DNA from: an uncultured bacterium
GTDB lineage: Bacteria; Armatimonadota; UBA5829
Length of the DNA stretch: 64,000 bases
Reading direction: 5' to 3'
Assembly (NCBI GenBank): GCA_938074205.1
Contig: CALJES010000018.1
Span: 1 to 64,000, forward strand
A model generated the notes under the pieces. That model saw only the letters and a list, made by a program, of their open reading frames with translations. It did not search any database and was not told where the DNA came from. Below, piece by piece: positions 19,056 to 27,488 of the stretch (position 1 is its first letter; every line of letters starts with the position of its first letter). The translations under genes were made by a program, and so were the position numbers.

Positions 19056-19098
19056 AGCGAGAGAGCAATTCCTTTAGTAGGTACCAAGACAATGTATC

Positions 19099-19800
19099 CT
19101 AGGCAGCGGCGACCTGCTGTGTCACCGCTTGTTCCGAACCAACTATTTCGAGAAAAACCTCGACGACACGAGGGTCATACCTCGTTCCAGAGCCGAGGCG
19201 AATCTGCTCAATTGCCTCGTCAGGAGAAAGCGCTCGAAGATGGTACGGCCTTTCAGAGATCATTGCGTCATAGTCTGCTGCAACGCACAATATTCGCGAT
19301 GCGAGCGGTATTTCCTCGCCTGCCAGGCCATCCGGGTAACCGCTACCGTTCCACAACTCGTGGTGATGCAGCACTATGTCTTCCAAATCCTTCAGAAATG
19401 GAACTGCGCCGACCATTTCGGCGCTCAATTTCGGGTGACTTTTCAGGATTTCCCATTCCTCAGGCGTCAGAGGATCTTTTTTGTTGAGCAAGGCGTGAGG
19501 TACTCGTGCTTTACCCATATCCATTATTAGGGCTGCGTAATGGATCCGCTCGAGCTCGTGTCCCTGCAGCCCTAGTCGGCGGGCAGTTTCCACTGCAAGC
19601 TGTGCGACTCGCTGTGCGTGGCCTAGTGTGCCCGAATCCCTGGTTTCTACTGCTGCCGCCAGCACAGTGATAGACTTGAGATAGGCTGCCTTTATCCTGG
19701 CTGGCAAGTAGACCCTGGAAACATATATCGACAGTATAGCCAACGAAAGAAGTAGGCTGCCCGTAATTATCACCCCAGGAGTCAGCTGATAGTTACCCAT
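19099..19800 (-). CDS. HD-GYP domain protein with altered HD motif
   Basis: A 233-residue protein: an N-terminal membrane helix (about 10-30) and an HD-GYP domain, the class that hydrolyses c-di-GMP. H61, H122, HHH at 145-147, GYP (154-156) and D176 are kept, but the HD pair itself reads M93-D94, so the metal-ligand histidine is replaced. The DNA reads ATAATGGATATGGGTAAA at that point, so this is a clean substitution, not a frameshift. Activity is therefore doubtful. It overlaps the intact HD-GYP gene upstream by 8 bases and is probably coexpressed with it. Confidence 0.88.
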   Translation of the reverse strand: MGNYQLTPGVIITGSLLLSLAILSIYVSRVYLPARIKAAYLKSITVLAAAVETRDSGTLGHAQRVAQLAVETARRLGLQGHELERIHYAALIMDMGKARVPHALLNKKDPLTPEEWEILKSHPKLSAEMVGAVPFLKDLEDIVLHHHELWNGSGYPDGLAGEEIPLASRILCVAADYDAMISERPYHLRALSPDEAIEQIRLGSGTRYDPRVVEVFLEIVGSEQAVTQQVAAA

Positions 19801-21370
19801 TTAGCTTAACACCGTCTCTTTCTACCATCGCGAGAAAAGCCTTCACTACCCGCGGGTGAAATTGCGTGCCCGCGCCGCGGCGTAATTCGTCAATGGCCTG
19901 GTCTAACGTCTTTGGTTCTCTATATCTGCGCCGCTTTTCCGCCCCGCATTTTGGACAAGTTCTCGGCCGAGAACCGTCTGGCGGTTTGTAACCACAGGAG
20001 TCGCATATCCATTCCAAGCTCAGCTCGCGGTCGTCGGTCATCGCGTCGAATGCGTCGGCAGCAGCGATTATCGCCGCTTCTATTGGGATTCTGGAACCAT
20101 CACCATTTCCGGCCGGATAGCCGGATCCGTTATACCACTTGTGGTGATACTTTACCCAATCCACAATTCCTTCTAAGAAGTCTAGATGGCTTATAATTTC
20201 GGCTCCCTTAACCGGATGCTCTTTGATCTGTGCCCACTCTTCGTCCGTAAGCTGTGAGGGTTTGTCCAGGACTTCCTCGCTCACTCCAATCTTACCGATA
20301 TCATGCAGCAGACCCGCGACGCTCATATGCCGAATGCTTTCAGCAGGCAGACGTAATTCGCGTGCTAATCGCTCTGACAAGTCGGCTACGCGCTTGAGAT
20401 GTCCTTTCGTGTATGGGTGGTAATGCTGCATGTAGGTACCTAGCGTGGCAATTGTGTTGAGATATGCCTCCCTTTCCCGAACCCAATGGACAAAAAAGTC
20501 TCTCAGCGCCAGAACCGGGGTAACCGCGAGAACGAATCCCAGGACACCTATTCGAGCATACAAATAGGCAAGGAGCAGGGCGACAACAGAAAGCACAATT
20601 TGCCCCTTTACAATCGGCAGGGCCGTTTCGATAATGGCGAGTCTCATTCTGAGGAGCACGCCGTACAGCCCCTTTGTGCCAGGTATGGGATCGACTGCCG
20701 CTGTGCTTATGGCATATTCTGCCACGTGCATCGCTGCAGAAACCGCAACGAGAGCAATTGCTGGGAGCAAGAAGTTTGTTGTAAACTGAAAATCCTCGGT
20801 TGTATTTATCAAGAACTGTCCGCCCAACCAGTAGTATGCCAGTCCGCCAGGTCCCACCTCACCAATAACACACGCGAGGTACCAGCAGAAATACATCACC
20901 GCTATACTAAAACCGCGGTCTTGCCAAGTTGACCCTATCTCACTTACAAAGCGACACAAGATCCCCTTCAGATCTTGCCTATCTTGTGCCCGTTCGTCGC
21001 AAAATCGCCTGTGAAGGTGAAATGCAATACACTTGAGCGTATTTGATGTTATTGCGCTAACAACACCTAATACGATTGCAGGCAACACGCCTATAACACA
21101 CGTTGCAGCCCAGAGGATTGGGCTAGTGGGGGAAATACCTGCGCCCTCATACTCATACAGCCTTACAGCCAACAATTCAGTAACCGAAATCAGGATAATA
21201 AACTGCACGGCTGCAGGCCAAGGGTTTCCTTCAACCGGTACCCTTAACCAGGCAACAAGAGTAATGAGAGCTGCCGCGGTGCACAAAAATTCCGTGGCGA
21301 TCCTGTATGCTCTCAGCCTATCGTCCACTGCAAACCATCCCAAATCCGTCACAAGCGCGACGGTGGACAA
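19793..21370 (-). CDS. Membrane HD-GYP phosphodiesterase with zinc-ribbon insert
   Basis: A 525-residue protein. About eight hydrophobic segments (residues 25-290) form a sensory membrane part. The HD-GYP domain (about 305-520) has H356-D357, HH 409-410 and GYP 417-419, so it should hydrolyse c-di-GMP. Between the helix ending DAMTDDREL and the LRRGAGTQFHP segment lies an extra 35-residue zinc-ribbon-like piece with C456, C459, C472 and C475. TTG start without a clear ribosome binding site; an internal GTG (seventh codon) is an alternative. Confidence 0.9.
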   Translation of the reverse strand: MSTVALVTDLGWFAVDDRLRAYRIATEFLCTAAALITLVAWLRVPVEGNPWPAAVQFIILISVTELLAVRLYEYEGAGISPTSPILWAATCVIGVLPAIVLGVVSAITSNTLKCIAFHLHRRFCDERAQDRQDLKGILCRFVSEIGSTWQDRGFSIAVMYFCWYLACVIGEVGPGGLAYYWLGGQFLINTTEDFQFTTNFLLPAIALVAVSAAMHVAEYAISTAAVDPIPGTKGLYGVLLRMRLAIIETALPIVKGQIVLSVVALLLAYLYARIGVLGFVLAVTPVLALRDFFVHWVREREAYLNTIATLGTYMQHYHPYTKGHLKRVADLSERLARELRLPAESIRHMSVAGLLHDIGKIGVSEEVLDKPSQLTDEEWAQIKEHPVKGAEIISHLDFLEGIVDWVKYHHKWYNGSGYPAGNGDGSRIPIEAAIIAAADAFDAMTDDRELSLEWICDSCGYKPPDGSRPRTCPKCGAEKRRRYREPKTLDQAIDELRRGAGTQFHPRVVKAFLAMVERDGVKLNG

Positions 21371-21825
21371 TAACTACGCATTTTGCTAATGTCGGTCTTT
21401 CTCGCAAATCTTTGCAGGAGTTAATTCGAGCTCCGGTTTGGCGGATTCCTAATATAAATTATGGCCCCGGTGGGGCCTGATTTGAATTGAATATGCTCAA
21501 AGGTGAGCCAACGGCGGGCAGATTTGTTAGAGAGATTGTCTTTGCGGACTAAGCCGACTTGTGACTACTTACCTCGGCGGCCAGATTATCCAAGGCGCGC
21601 CCGCGGTGGCAGCCAAAGTTGCCAGTCCCACGAGAACTTTCAACAGGCGACTCATGCTCAGCGTCAACCCCTTTCGGTTTAGAGCTAGCTTGCTTACCGC
21701 TATGCAAGCCGCAGTCAAACCGCTTCGCTCGGGTTGATATTCCGCTTCCTGCCATCACCGCTATCGCCGTTGGCTCAAATCTGGCCTGGGTCACACTTTT
21801 CCCTTCCCACAAAGCGCGACCCGGA
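21371..21825. other. 455-base region without a supported gene
   Basis: Between the HD-GYP gene and the conserved hypothetical. It holds a GC-rich hairpin (21463-21477), and an 87-codon open frame on the minus strand (21812-21549, TTG start) lacking a family match, ribosome binding site or convincing composition. I see no promoter of good quality. The rest looks like spacer. Confidence 0.5.
21463..21477 (-). terminator. Possible weak terminator hairpin
   Basis: Six-bp stem GGCCCC/GGGGCC with a 3-base loop. On the minus strand it is followed by A/T-rich sequence (ATAATTTATATT) without a real T-run. It could end transcription from the pheT-214-residue unit; the distance from that gene (about 350 bases) makes this weak. 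Confidence 0.3.
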
Positions 21826-22470
21826 TTACCTCTCGCGAGACACGAACAACCTGCGATTCACCGCATCTAATGTAGCATTCACCACACCCTTCCAAATATC
21901 CTGCTTAATTACTGCAGATCCTGCAAGAACATTTTCTCCGCGGTCTGTAATTGTCGACACAAGCACAACGGCAACTCTGCGACCCCCGATGCCAATCTCA
22001 TCCACATCTTCCAGTGTAAATACTGCGTCGCTCAACGCTGAGCTCTGGATTGCACGCAACGTCGCCTCTGCTATGAGCTTCATCTGTGATGCCGGAGAAG
22101 ATGTTCCACTTGATGTTCCGGAGTATATCACACCGTCCTTCGCCAATCTTACAGTCGCCTCAGTTTTACATCCGTCGATGGAAATCGACACGTCAGAAAA
22201 CTTCAGTCTGGAATGATCATACTTCGGCGCTGCGTCTTCAACCTGGGCTACGCTGATTATTTTGTGATCGACGGAATACCCCAATCGCGCCATCAGCGCA
22301 GATTCAATGTCGCGCACCACTTGCTTAGGCGATCTGGCGCTGCTCGCTAGGACGTGGATCTCCTCTATGCGACCTTCGTTATTTGCGACGACGCTAGCGG
22401 CAATTACATCCTTGAGGCGACAAATTATTGATTCGATCTCAGCCGCACTGAACTCCCTTTGCACAGCCAT
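21826..22470 (-). CDS. Conserved hypothetical protein
   Basis: A 214-residue soluble protein with two alpha/beta repeats: about residues 5-75 (ends YSVDHKIISVAQV) and about 90-205 (starts FSDVSISIDG). The first half has the wording VRDIESALMARLGYSVDH that I recall from uncharacterised proteins in other phyla, including Actinobacteria. No catalytic motif is seen. The ATG has a strong AAAGGAGG ahead. It follows pheT by about 39 bases and is probably cotranscribed with the pheST unit. Function unknown. Confidence 0.7.
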   Translation of the reverse strand: MAVQREFSAAEIESIICRLKDVIAASVVANNEGRIEEIHVLASSARSPKQVVRDIESALMARLGYSVDHKIISVAQVEDAAPKYDHSRLKFSDVSISIDGCKTEATVRLAKDGVIYSGTSSGTSSPASQMKLIAEATLRAIQSSALSDAVFTLEDVDEIGIGGRRVAVVLVSTITDRGENVLAGSAVIKQDIWKGVVNATLDAVNRRLFVSRER

Positions 22471-22509
22471 CTCGAGTTGGCCTCCTTTCCTCCGTTCGAA
22501 GATTCCAGA

Positions 22510-24591
22510 TTAGCGGAATGTCGCGCCCAGAGTGTCGCTTAGCGCTTTCCTGACCTGCGACAGTACCGCGTTAACCTCTTCATCAGTTAGCGTTCGATCG
22601 GGAGATCTGAAAACCAGTTCCAGGGTCAAACTCTTGCACTCGGAGGGTATTTGCGGTCCCTTGTAGAGGTCAAGCACGCACACTTCCTCCAGTATACTTC
22701 CTCCAGCTTGCGAAACCACTTCCAGAACTTCCTCGTATGCGGTAGTATCCTTAACCACAACAGCAATGTGCCTGCGAAGTGCGGGATACTTGGGAAGAGG
22801 CTTGTAAGTTACAGACTCAGGCGCAGCTTGCATGAGTGCCTCGAAATCAAGCTCGAACACACACGGCCTGCCTTTGATATCGAAGAATTCGATAGCCTGC
22901 GGCGCAACTTCACCCACGAAACCTATTTCTCGACCGTTTGCTAGTACCTTCGCAGCACGCGTGGGATGAAGTAGCGGATTATTAGTCCGTCCAAAACCTA
23001 CGTGCCCTATGTACAGACTCTGCATCAGGCTTTCAACCAGCCCCTTACACCAAAAGAAATCGGCCGTGAGTGCTTCAGCCGGCAACGACCAACCGCTCCG
23101 CCACATCGTGCCAACCATCGCTCCGGCGATCTTGCGCTGCTCGCAGATCTCGCCCTTTACCCAGCTGAAAACCTTGCCGATTTCAAACACTGAGACATTT
23201 TCCATCTCGCGCGCTTGATTTCGGGCAATGACCTGAAGCAAGTTCACAGCAAGCGACGTTCTCAAGCTGTCTAAGTCTTCGCTCAAGGGATTTCGCACGC
23301 GGATAACTTCGTTTTGTTTACCAGCCAACTCTGCATATCGACTGTCAACTAGACTGTGAGTCAACACTTCCTGGCAAGCGCATGAAATCAAAATGCGGCG
23401 CACACGCTCCGCGAACGCCCCCTCTCGGCTGTCTTTTCCCTGAAGCGATCTACTGGGCATTGTTTGAGGCAACTTGTCGTAGCCGTATAATCTGCCGATT
23501 TCCTCTATGAGGTCTATTTCTCTAGTGATGTCTGAGCGGAAGGTTGGTACGGTGCACCGTAACATGCCGTTTTCTAATACGGTCTCAATGGCCAACGAGT
23601 TAAGAATCTGAACCATAACATCAGGCTCGATTGATGTGCCAAGCACGCTGTTTACTCGCTGCGGTCTAACGGTGAGTGAGAGCGACTCAACGCGACAAGG
23701 GTAAACGTCAACAATACCTGTGGCAACATCGCCGCCTGCGATTTCCTTTATCAGTTGCGCGGCGCGCCAGGCCGCAAAATCTGTTATTCCCGGGTCTACA
23801 CCTCTCTCGAATCTATACGATGACTCTGTGCTCATTGCGAGTCGCTTCGATGTCTTCCGAATGCCAACAGGATCGAAATTGGCTGACTCAATAAGTACGT
23901 CTGTTGTCGCGTCGGTTATTTCGGTGTCTGCACCGCCCATTATACCAGCCAGGGCAACGGGCCGCTCGGCATCTGCAATAACAAGCATCTCGCTGTCTAG
24001 CTTCCTAATTTCGCCATCGATCGTAGTCAGGACTTCTCCTACTCGTGCTCGACGTACTATGATCTCCGGTCCTCGGATAAGCCGATAGTCGAAAGCGTGC
24101 AGCGGTTGGCCGAGCTCGAACATCACGTAGTTCGTGACATCAACGATATTGTTAATAGGGCGCATGCCTGAAGCGATGATTCGATCCCTTAGCCAACCCG
24201 GAGACTGTCCGACTTTTACGCCTCGTATTATTACGCCTGCGTATCTGCGGCACAAATCCAGAGCGTCAATTCGAATTTTTATAAGCTCGGAGGCTTCAGG
24301 GCCGATCTGCGCCACATCGACCTTTGGAATTCGCACAGCGCGGTTTAGAACTGCTCCGACTTCCCTTGCCGTGCCGATGATTGAAAGCCAGTCGCCTCGG
24401 TTTGGCGTCACTTTTGTGTCCCAGATCACATCATCTTGCTCGCCAGAGCCTCCAAGTGCCGCAAACTCCTGCGCGGTGAGGGGTTTGGATTCCTCGATCT
24501 CCAGCCCGACCATTGTCAGCTTTTGAGCCAATTCGTCTGGAGAGCAATCAAAGTATACGTAATCTTTTAGCCAATTCACTGAGACTTTCAT
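22510..24591 (-). CDS. pheT: Phenylalanyl-tRNA synthetase beta subunit, short form
   Basis: A 693-residue subunit, about 100 shorter than the usual bacterial form of about 800. It begins MKVSVNWLKDYV and after LTMVGLEIEE jumps, at about residues 40-60, to the VTPNRGDWLSIIGTAREVGAV segment of the core. The EMAP-type OB-fold (B2) tRNA-binding domain normally inserted there is absent. B3/B4, B5 and the C-terminal anticodon-binding FDX-ACB domain (about 600-693, starts YKPLPKYPALRRHIAVVVKD) are present. It attaches phenylalanine to its tRNA as an alpha2-beta2 enzyme with PheS. Three-base gap after pheS. Confidence 0.97.
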   Translation of the reverse strand: MKVSVNWLKDYVYFDCSPDELAQKLTMVGLEIEESKPLTAQEFAALGGSGEQDDVIWDTKVTPNRGDWLSIIGTAREVGAVLNRAVRIPKVDVAQIGPEASELIKIRIDALDLCRRYAGVIIRGVKVGQSPGWLRDRIIASGMRPINNIVDVTNYVMFELGQPLHAFDYRLIRGPEIIVRRARVGEVLTTIDGEIRKLDSEMLVIADAERPVALAGIMGGADTEITDATTDVLIESANFDPVGIRKTSKRLAMSTESSYRFERGVDPGITDFAAWRAAQLIKEIAGGDVATGIVDVYPCRVESLSLTVRPQRVNSVLGTSIEPDVMVQILNSLAIETVLENGMLRCTVPTFRSDITREIDLIEEIGRLYGYDKLPQTMPSRSLQGKDSREGAFAERVRRILISCACQEVLTHSLVDSRYAELAGKQNEVIRVRNPLSEDLDSLRTSLAVNLLQVIARNQAREMENVSVFEIGKVFSWVKGEICEQRKIAGAMVGTMWRSGWSLPAEALTADFFWCKGLVESLMQSLYIGHVGFGRTNNPLLHPTRAAKVLANGREIGFVGEVAPQAIEFFDIKGRPCVFELDFEALMQAAPESVTYKPLPKYPALRRHIAVVVKDTTAYEEVLEVVSQAGGSILEEVCVLDLYKGPQIPSECKSLTLELVFRSPDRTLTDEEVNAVLSQVRKALSDTLGATFR

Positions 24592-24593
24592 AG

Positions 24594-25619
24594 TTATAGC
24601 TGCCTAAGAAAGCGTAAGTCATTCTCCATAAACAGGCGCAAGTCGTCGATGCTGTACTTGATCATCGGTATGCGATCGACGCCGAATCCGAACGCAAACC
24701 CCGTATACTCCTCAGGGTCGATTCCGACAGTCTCTAAGATCCGAGGGTGAATCATACCGGCTCCCGCAAGCTCCATCCACCCTGTGCCCTTGCACACTCC
24801 GCATCCTTTACCTTCACAGATTGTGCAGGTGACAGCGACTTCTGCGCCAGGTTCCACAAAAGGGAAGAAATCCGGCCTGAATCTGACCTGCACCTCCCTT
24901 CCAAACATCTCAACGGCGAACTGGTGCAGGGTACCCTTCAAATCGGCCATTGTGATACCGTGATCAACTGTGAAGCAGTCCACTTGGTGGAAAGTATGGG
25001 AGTGGGTGGCATCAACTGCATCTACACGAAAGCACTTTCCCATGGTGCACACGCGTATCGGCGGTCTCCGTTTTTCCATCACTCGATGCTGAAACGCTGT
25101 GGTTTGGGTGCGGAGCAGTCGGTCATCTGTTATGTAGAAGGACATTTGCTCGTCGAGCGCTGGGTGCTCTTCAGGATAGTTTAAAGCTGCAAAGTTGTAC
25201 TTGTAGGATTCTACTTCGGGACTTTCAACAATCTCATAGCCCAAGCCTATGAATATCTCTTTGATCCTTGTTAGTGTTTCTACCAAGACATGTGGTCGAC
25301 CAATCTGGAAAAACCTACCAGGCAATGTGACGTCAAGTGCTTCTTGTCGAAGCTTTGTGCTTACCTCAACGATGGCCAACTCATCCCTGCGGGCTTGGAT
25401 GGCTGATGCCAACTCTTCTTTGAGTTGATTGACCTCTTGTCCAAAGGTTCGGCGTTCCTCTGGCGGAAGTGAGCCGATTGTACGCAGCAGTTGCGTAACC
25501 TCGCCCTTGCGTCCCAGATAGCGAGTTTCAATTGCGTCAATTTCTGCTAGGCTTCTGGCTTTGGCTATGTCGTCAAGTGCTTGCTCTCTCAGACTTTTTA
25601 TTTTCTCGTGTTGCGACAT
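24594..25619 (-). CDS. pheS: Phenylalanyl-tRNA synthetase alpha subunit
   Basis: A 341-residue class II synthetase subunit. An N-terminal coiled-coil (about 1-90) is followed by the catalytic domain. Class II motifs: motif 2 around FRVDAVDATHSHTFHQVDCFTVD, motif 3 GFAFGFGVDRIPMIKY. It also has the CEGKGCGVCKGTG cysteine segment. It makes Phe-tRNA with PheT (next gene). A candidate structured RNA leader lies at 25644-25728, directly upstream, and a weak promoter at 25759-25788. Confidence 0.97.
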   Translation of the reverse strand: MSQHEKIKSLREQALDDIAKARSLAEIDAIETRYLGRKGEVTQLLRTIGSLPPEERRTFGQEVNQLKEELASAIQARRDELAIVEVSTKLRQEALDVTLPGRFFQIGRPHVLVETLTRIKEIFIGLGYEIVESPEVESYKYNFAALNYPEEHPALDEQMSFYITDDRLLRTQTTAFQHRVMEKRRPPIRVCTMGKCFRVDAVDATHSHTFHQVDCFTVDHGITMADLKGTLHQFAVEMFGREVQVRFRPDFFPFVEPGAEVAVTCTICEGKGCGVCKGTGWMELAGAGMIHPRILETVGIDPEEYTGFAFGFGVDRIPMIKYSIDDLRLFMENDLRFLRQL

Positions 25620-25643
25620 GCGTAATCTGCCCTCAATAACCGT

Positions 25644-25728
25644 CCAGCGTCCAACTGCATAAGACCGCCGACTTATTGCGACCTAACTGACAAATTCGGT
25701 CGCGCGGCCTCATGCCTTTGGACGCTGG
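25644..25728 (-). ncRNA. Cloverleaf-like structured leader upstream of pheS
   Basis: An 85-base segment closed by a perfect 11-bp stem: CCAGCGTCCAA (25644-25654) and TTGGACGCTGG (25718-25728). Inside, three further hairpins fit: ATAAG/CTTAT with an 8-base loop, GCGACC/GGTCGC with a 14-base loop, and a short GGC/GCC hairpin. Together they make a four-way junction of about tRNA size. In the transcript (minus strand) the 14-base loop starts GAA, the Phe anticodon, though its place is not the canonical anticodon position. It lies 24 bases before the pheS ATG. A regulatory RNA is likely but untested; an inverted-repeat miniature element is the alternative. Confidence 0.5.
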
Positions 25729-25758
25729 GCGATGATTCTTACCTTTGGCTCTCTGCTA

Positions 25759-25788
25759 TTATTAAATTAAACCGGTGAATACTCGCAA
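25759..25788 (-). promoter_or_regulatory. Weak candidate promoter for pheST
   Basis: On the minus strand: TTGCGA (25788-25783), 18-base spacer, TAATAA (25764-25759). The -10 box is only half matched. If real it would start transcription just before the structured leader. Confidence 0.3.
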
Positions 25789-25810
25789 GCCCAAAACTCG
25801 CCGTGTTTAA

Positions 25811-26170
25811 TTATGACGAAAGCTGGGCTTTTGCTTTTTCGACCAACACCGAAAAACCAGGCGCGTCCGCGACTGCCATATCAGCCAACACCTTCCTGTC
25901 CAGATCAATCCCAGCGCCCTTAAGGGCGTAGATGAATCTGGCGTAGGGTAGGCCGTGAGCTCGGCACGCAGCACTGATTCTAGCAATCCACAAACGGCGG
26001 AAGTCTCGTTTCCGTACTCTTCTGTCGCGGTACGCGTACTGGCCGGATTTCATTACCTGCTCTTTGGCAGTTTTGAATAAACGGCTCTTCGCACCCCAAT
26101 ACCCACTTGCCAGCTTTATTATCTTAGAGTGACGCTTACGCGTCATCGTTCCTCGTTTTACGCGACTCAT
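25811..26170 (-). CDS. rplT: 50S ribosomal protein L20
   Basis: A 119-residue, highly basic protein that begins [21 protein letters not shown] and contains [21 protein letters not shown], all typical of L20. It is required for early assembly of the large ribosomal subunit. In other bacteria it also represses the infC-rpmI-rplT operon through its own mRNA. It is the third gene of the classic order infC, rpmI, rplT, and a hairpin in the preceding spacer (26224-26262) may take part in such control. Confidence 0.98.
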   Translation of the reverse strand: MSRVKRGTMTRKRHSKIIKLASGYWGAKSRLFKTAKEQVMKSGQYAYRDRRVRKRDFRRLWIARISAACRAHGLPYARFIYALKGAGIDLDRKVLADMAVADAPGFSVLVEKAKAQLSS

Positions 26171-26223
26171 AATGCCAACCTCACTACGCGCACTTTAATC
26201 GTCAGTATCTTAGTAGATCGCCA

Positions 26224-26262
26224 AACAACCGTGGGCTTCCTGAACACCCACACGGCTTGTTT
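26224..26262 (-). promoter_or_regulatory. Hairpin between rpmI and rplT
   Basis: On the minus strand, AACAAGCCGTG-TGGG and CCCACGG-TTGTT can pair with a two-base bulge around an 11-base loop. The 3' side runs into TTGTTTGG. It could be an attenuator, a processing site or part of L20 autoregulation. The T-run is too short for a strong terminator. Confidence 0.4.
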
Positions 26263-26270
26263 GTTCGGAA

Positions 26271-26477
26271 CTAGACTATTCCCGGAACCAACCTCTTGAT
26301 TACACGCTTCTGCCCGGGAGTCACTGTCGACTTTATGCTTAGCCTTCTCTTGCCGCTCTTGGTTTTTTTAAGCTTCAAGTGGTTCATTCCGGTAGCGCCG
26401 TGTCGTATCTTGCCTCGGCCTGAGACCTCAAATCTCTTAGCAGCTGTTTTGCAAGTTTTTATCTTGATCTTTGGCAC
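26271..26477 (-). CDS. rpmI: 50S ribosomal protein L35
   Basis: A 68-residue basic protein with the family signature MPKIKIKTCKTAAKRFEVSG and the closing KRLVPGIV. It sits between infC (17 bases upstream) and rplT, the order found in most bacteria. Structural component of the large subunit. Confidence 0.98.
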   Translation of the reverse strand: MPKIKIKTCKTAAKRFEVSGRGKIRHGATGMNHLKLKKTKSGKRRLSIKSTVTPGQKRVIKRLVPGIV

Positions 26478-26494
26478 TTTGCTTACCTCTAACC

Positions 26495-27070
26495 TTAACT
26501 GGATTTCTCGCCTGATTGTTCACCCTCTGCCTTGCGCGGTCCACCTTTCCGTTCAGCAATTGGCGCCAGAACCATAGTCATCATTCGACCTTCCATTTGA
26601 GCGGGCCTCTCCACAATACCAGCTCCAGCAGCTGCCACTGCATCAGCCATTCGCTGCAAGGCGTTTTCCGCAAATTCCGGGTGTGTATACTCCCGGCTTC
26701 GAAATATAACGGTAACCTTTACCTTGTGCCCCTGTTTGAGGAACTTCAAAGCATTGTTGATCTTGAATTGGAGATCGTGCTCGTCCGTCTTCGGCCGCAA
26801 ACGGATGCCCTTCATTTCGGACATTCTCTGTTTTCGCTGGGCATCTCGCTCCTTTTTGCTTTGCTCGTATTTGAACTTGCCGTAATCCATTACGCGGCAC
26901 ACGGGAGGATTGGCGTTTGCGGCAACTTCAATAAGGTCGAGCCCCTTCGATTTGGCAAACTCTAGAGCTTCTCGCAACGGTACTATCCCGACTTGGGAAC
27001 CGTTTTCGTCTATTAGCCTCACCTCGCGCGCTCGGATGCGCTCGTTAACCCTCAAGTCTTTGAGTATAAT
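26495..27070 (-). CDS. infC: Translation initiation factor IF-3, AUU start
   Basis: IF-3 of about 191 residues, which keeps the ribosomal subunits apart and checks start codons. Conserved: NERIRAREVRLIDENGSQVG, then IRLRPKTDEHDLQFKINNALKFL. The frame extends five codons upstream of the TTG at 27055 to an ATT at 27070. The extended start (M-I-L-K-D-L-R-V-N-E) lines up with the usual N-terminus of other IF-3 proteins. GGGGTGAT (27080-27073) is correctly spaced for the ATT and too far from the TTG. AUU starts that make IF-3 control its own translation are known for infC. The C-terminal tail (about 20 residues, EGEQSGEKSS) is slightly extended. Confidence 0.95.
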   Translation of the reverse strand: MILKDLRVNERIRAREVRLIDENGSQVGIVPLREALEFAKSKGLDLIEVAANANPPVCRVMDYGKFKYEQSKKERDAQRKQRMSEMKGIRLRPKTDEHDLQFKINNALKFLKQGHKVKVTVIFRSREYTHPEFAENALQRMADAVAAAGAGIVERPAQMEGRMMTMVLAPIAERKGGPRKAEGEQSGEKSS

Positions 27071-27121
27071 GCATCACCCCAACTTTGTTCCCGTATCGAA
27101 TAAATCGACAGGTCGACCCCC

Positions 27122-27151
27122 AGTATATCGCACACTCCTAGGGTATGTCAA
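27122..27151 (-). promoter_or_regulatory. Sigma70-type promoter of infC operon
   Basis: On the minus strand: TTGACA (27151-27146), 18-base spacer, TATACT (27127-27122). The predicted start is near 27115, leaving a leader of about 45 bases before the ATT start of infC. Confidence 0.8.
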
Positions 27152-27369
27152 ATATCGAATTGATCAAGCCGCGCTTATATCACTGGCAGACAAAATGTGT
27201 CTTTCAACCATCAACAATCGACAACCCTGCCGTTTGATATCCTTAGTGTGTTTTCATGACGCAGCCTGTGGTAATAAGCAAAAGAACTTACCAAAACGCA
27301 CAGGTCCCCACCTTTAACACGTGAATGAGATGCAGTGTGCGTAGGCTGTCTGACAATTTAACTGGCGCG
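27152..27369. other. Spacer between divergent infC and sulfatase promoters
   Basis: The full gene-free stretch is 27071-27488. Apart from the two promoters described separately, I see no open frame, clear riboswitch or repeat here. Confidence 0.5.
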
Positions 27370-27398
27370 TTGACCCTGCTTTGTGCCGTTGCTAGAAT
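27370..27398 (+). promoter_or_regulatory. Sigma70-type promoter of sulfatase gene
   Basis: TTGACC (27370-27375), 17-base spacer, TAGAAT (27393-27398) with an extended -10 TG. The leader to the ATG at 27489 is about 85 bases and contains a small GGGGTTACCC stem just before the ribosome binding site. Confidence 0.78.
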
Positions 27399-27488
27399 CA
27401 TACGGAGGCTCACATGCCGCGTTCAGCGTGGTTATACTCGCATAATCCAGAAACGGTTTTTAAGGGGTTACCCTGATGAGGTAAGCCG

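Noticed and set aside
21549-21812. 87-codon open frame on the minus strand
   Set aside because: TTG start without ribosome binding site, biased composition (many Ser, Gly, Arg), no family, and it lies in a spacer. Possible but not supportable.
25620-25810. T-box riboswitch before pheS
   Set aside because: No T-box sequence (AGGGTGGNACCGCG-like) and no terminator/antiterminator pair; the structure found is of another kind.
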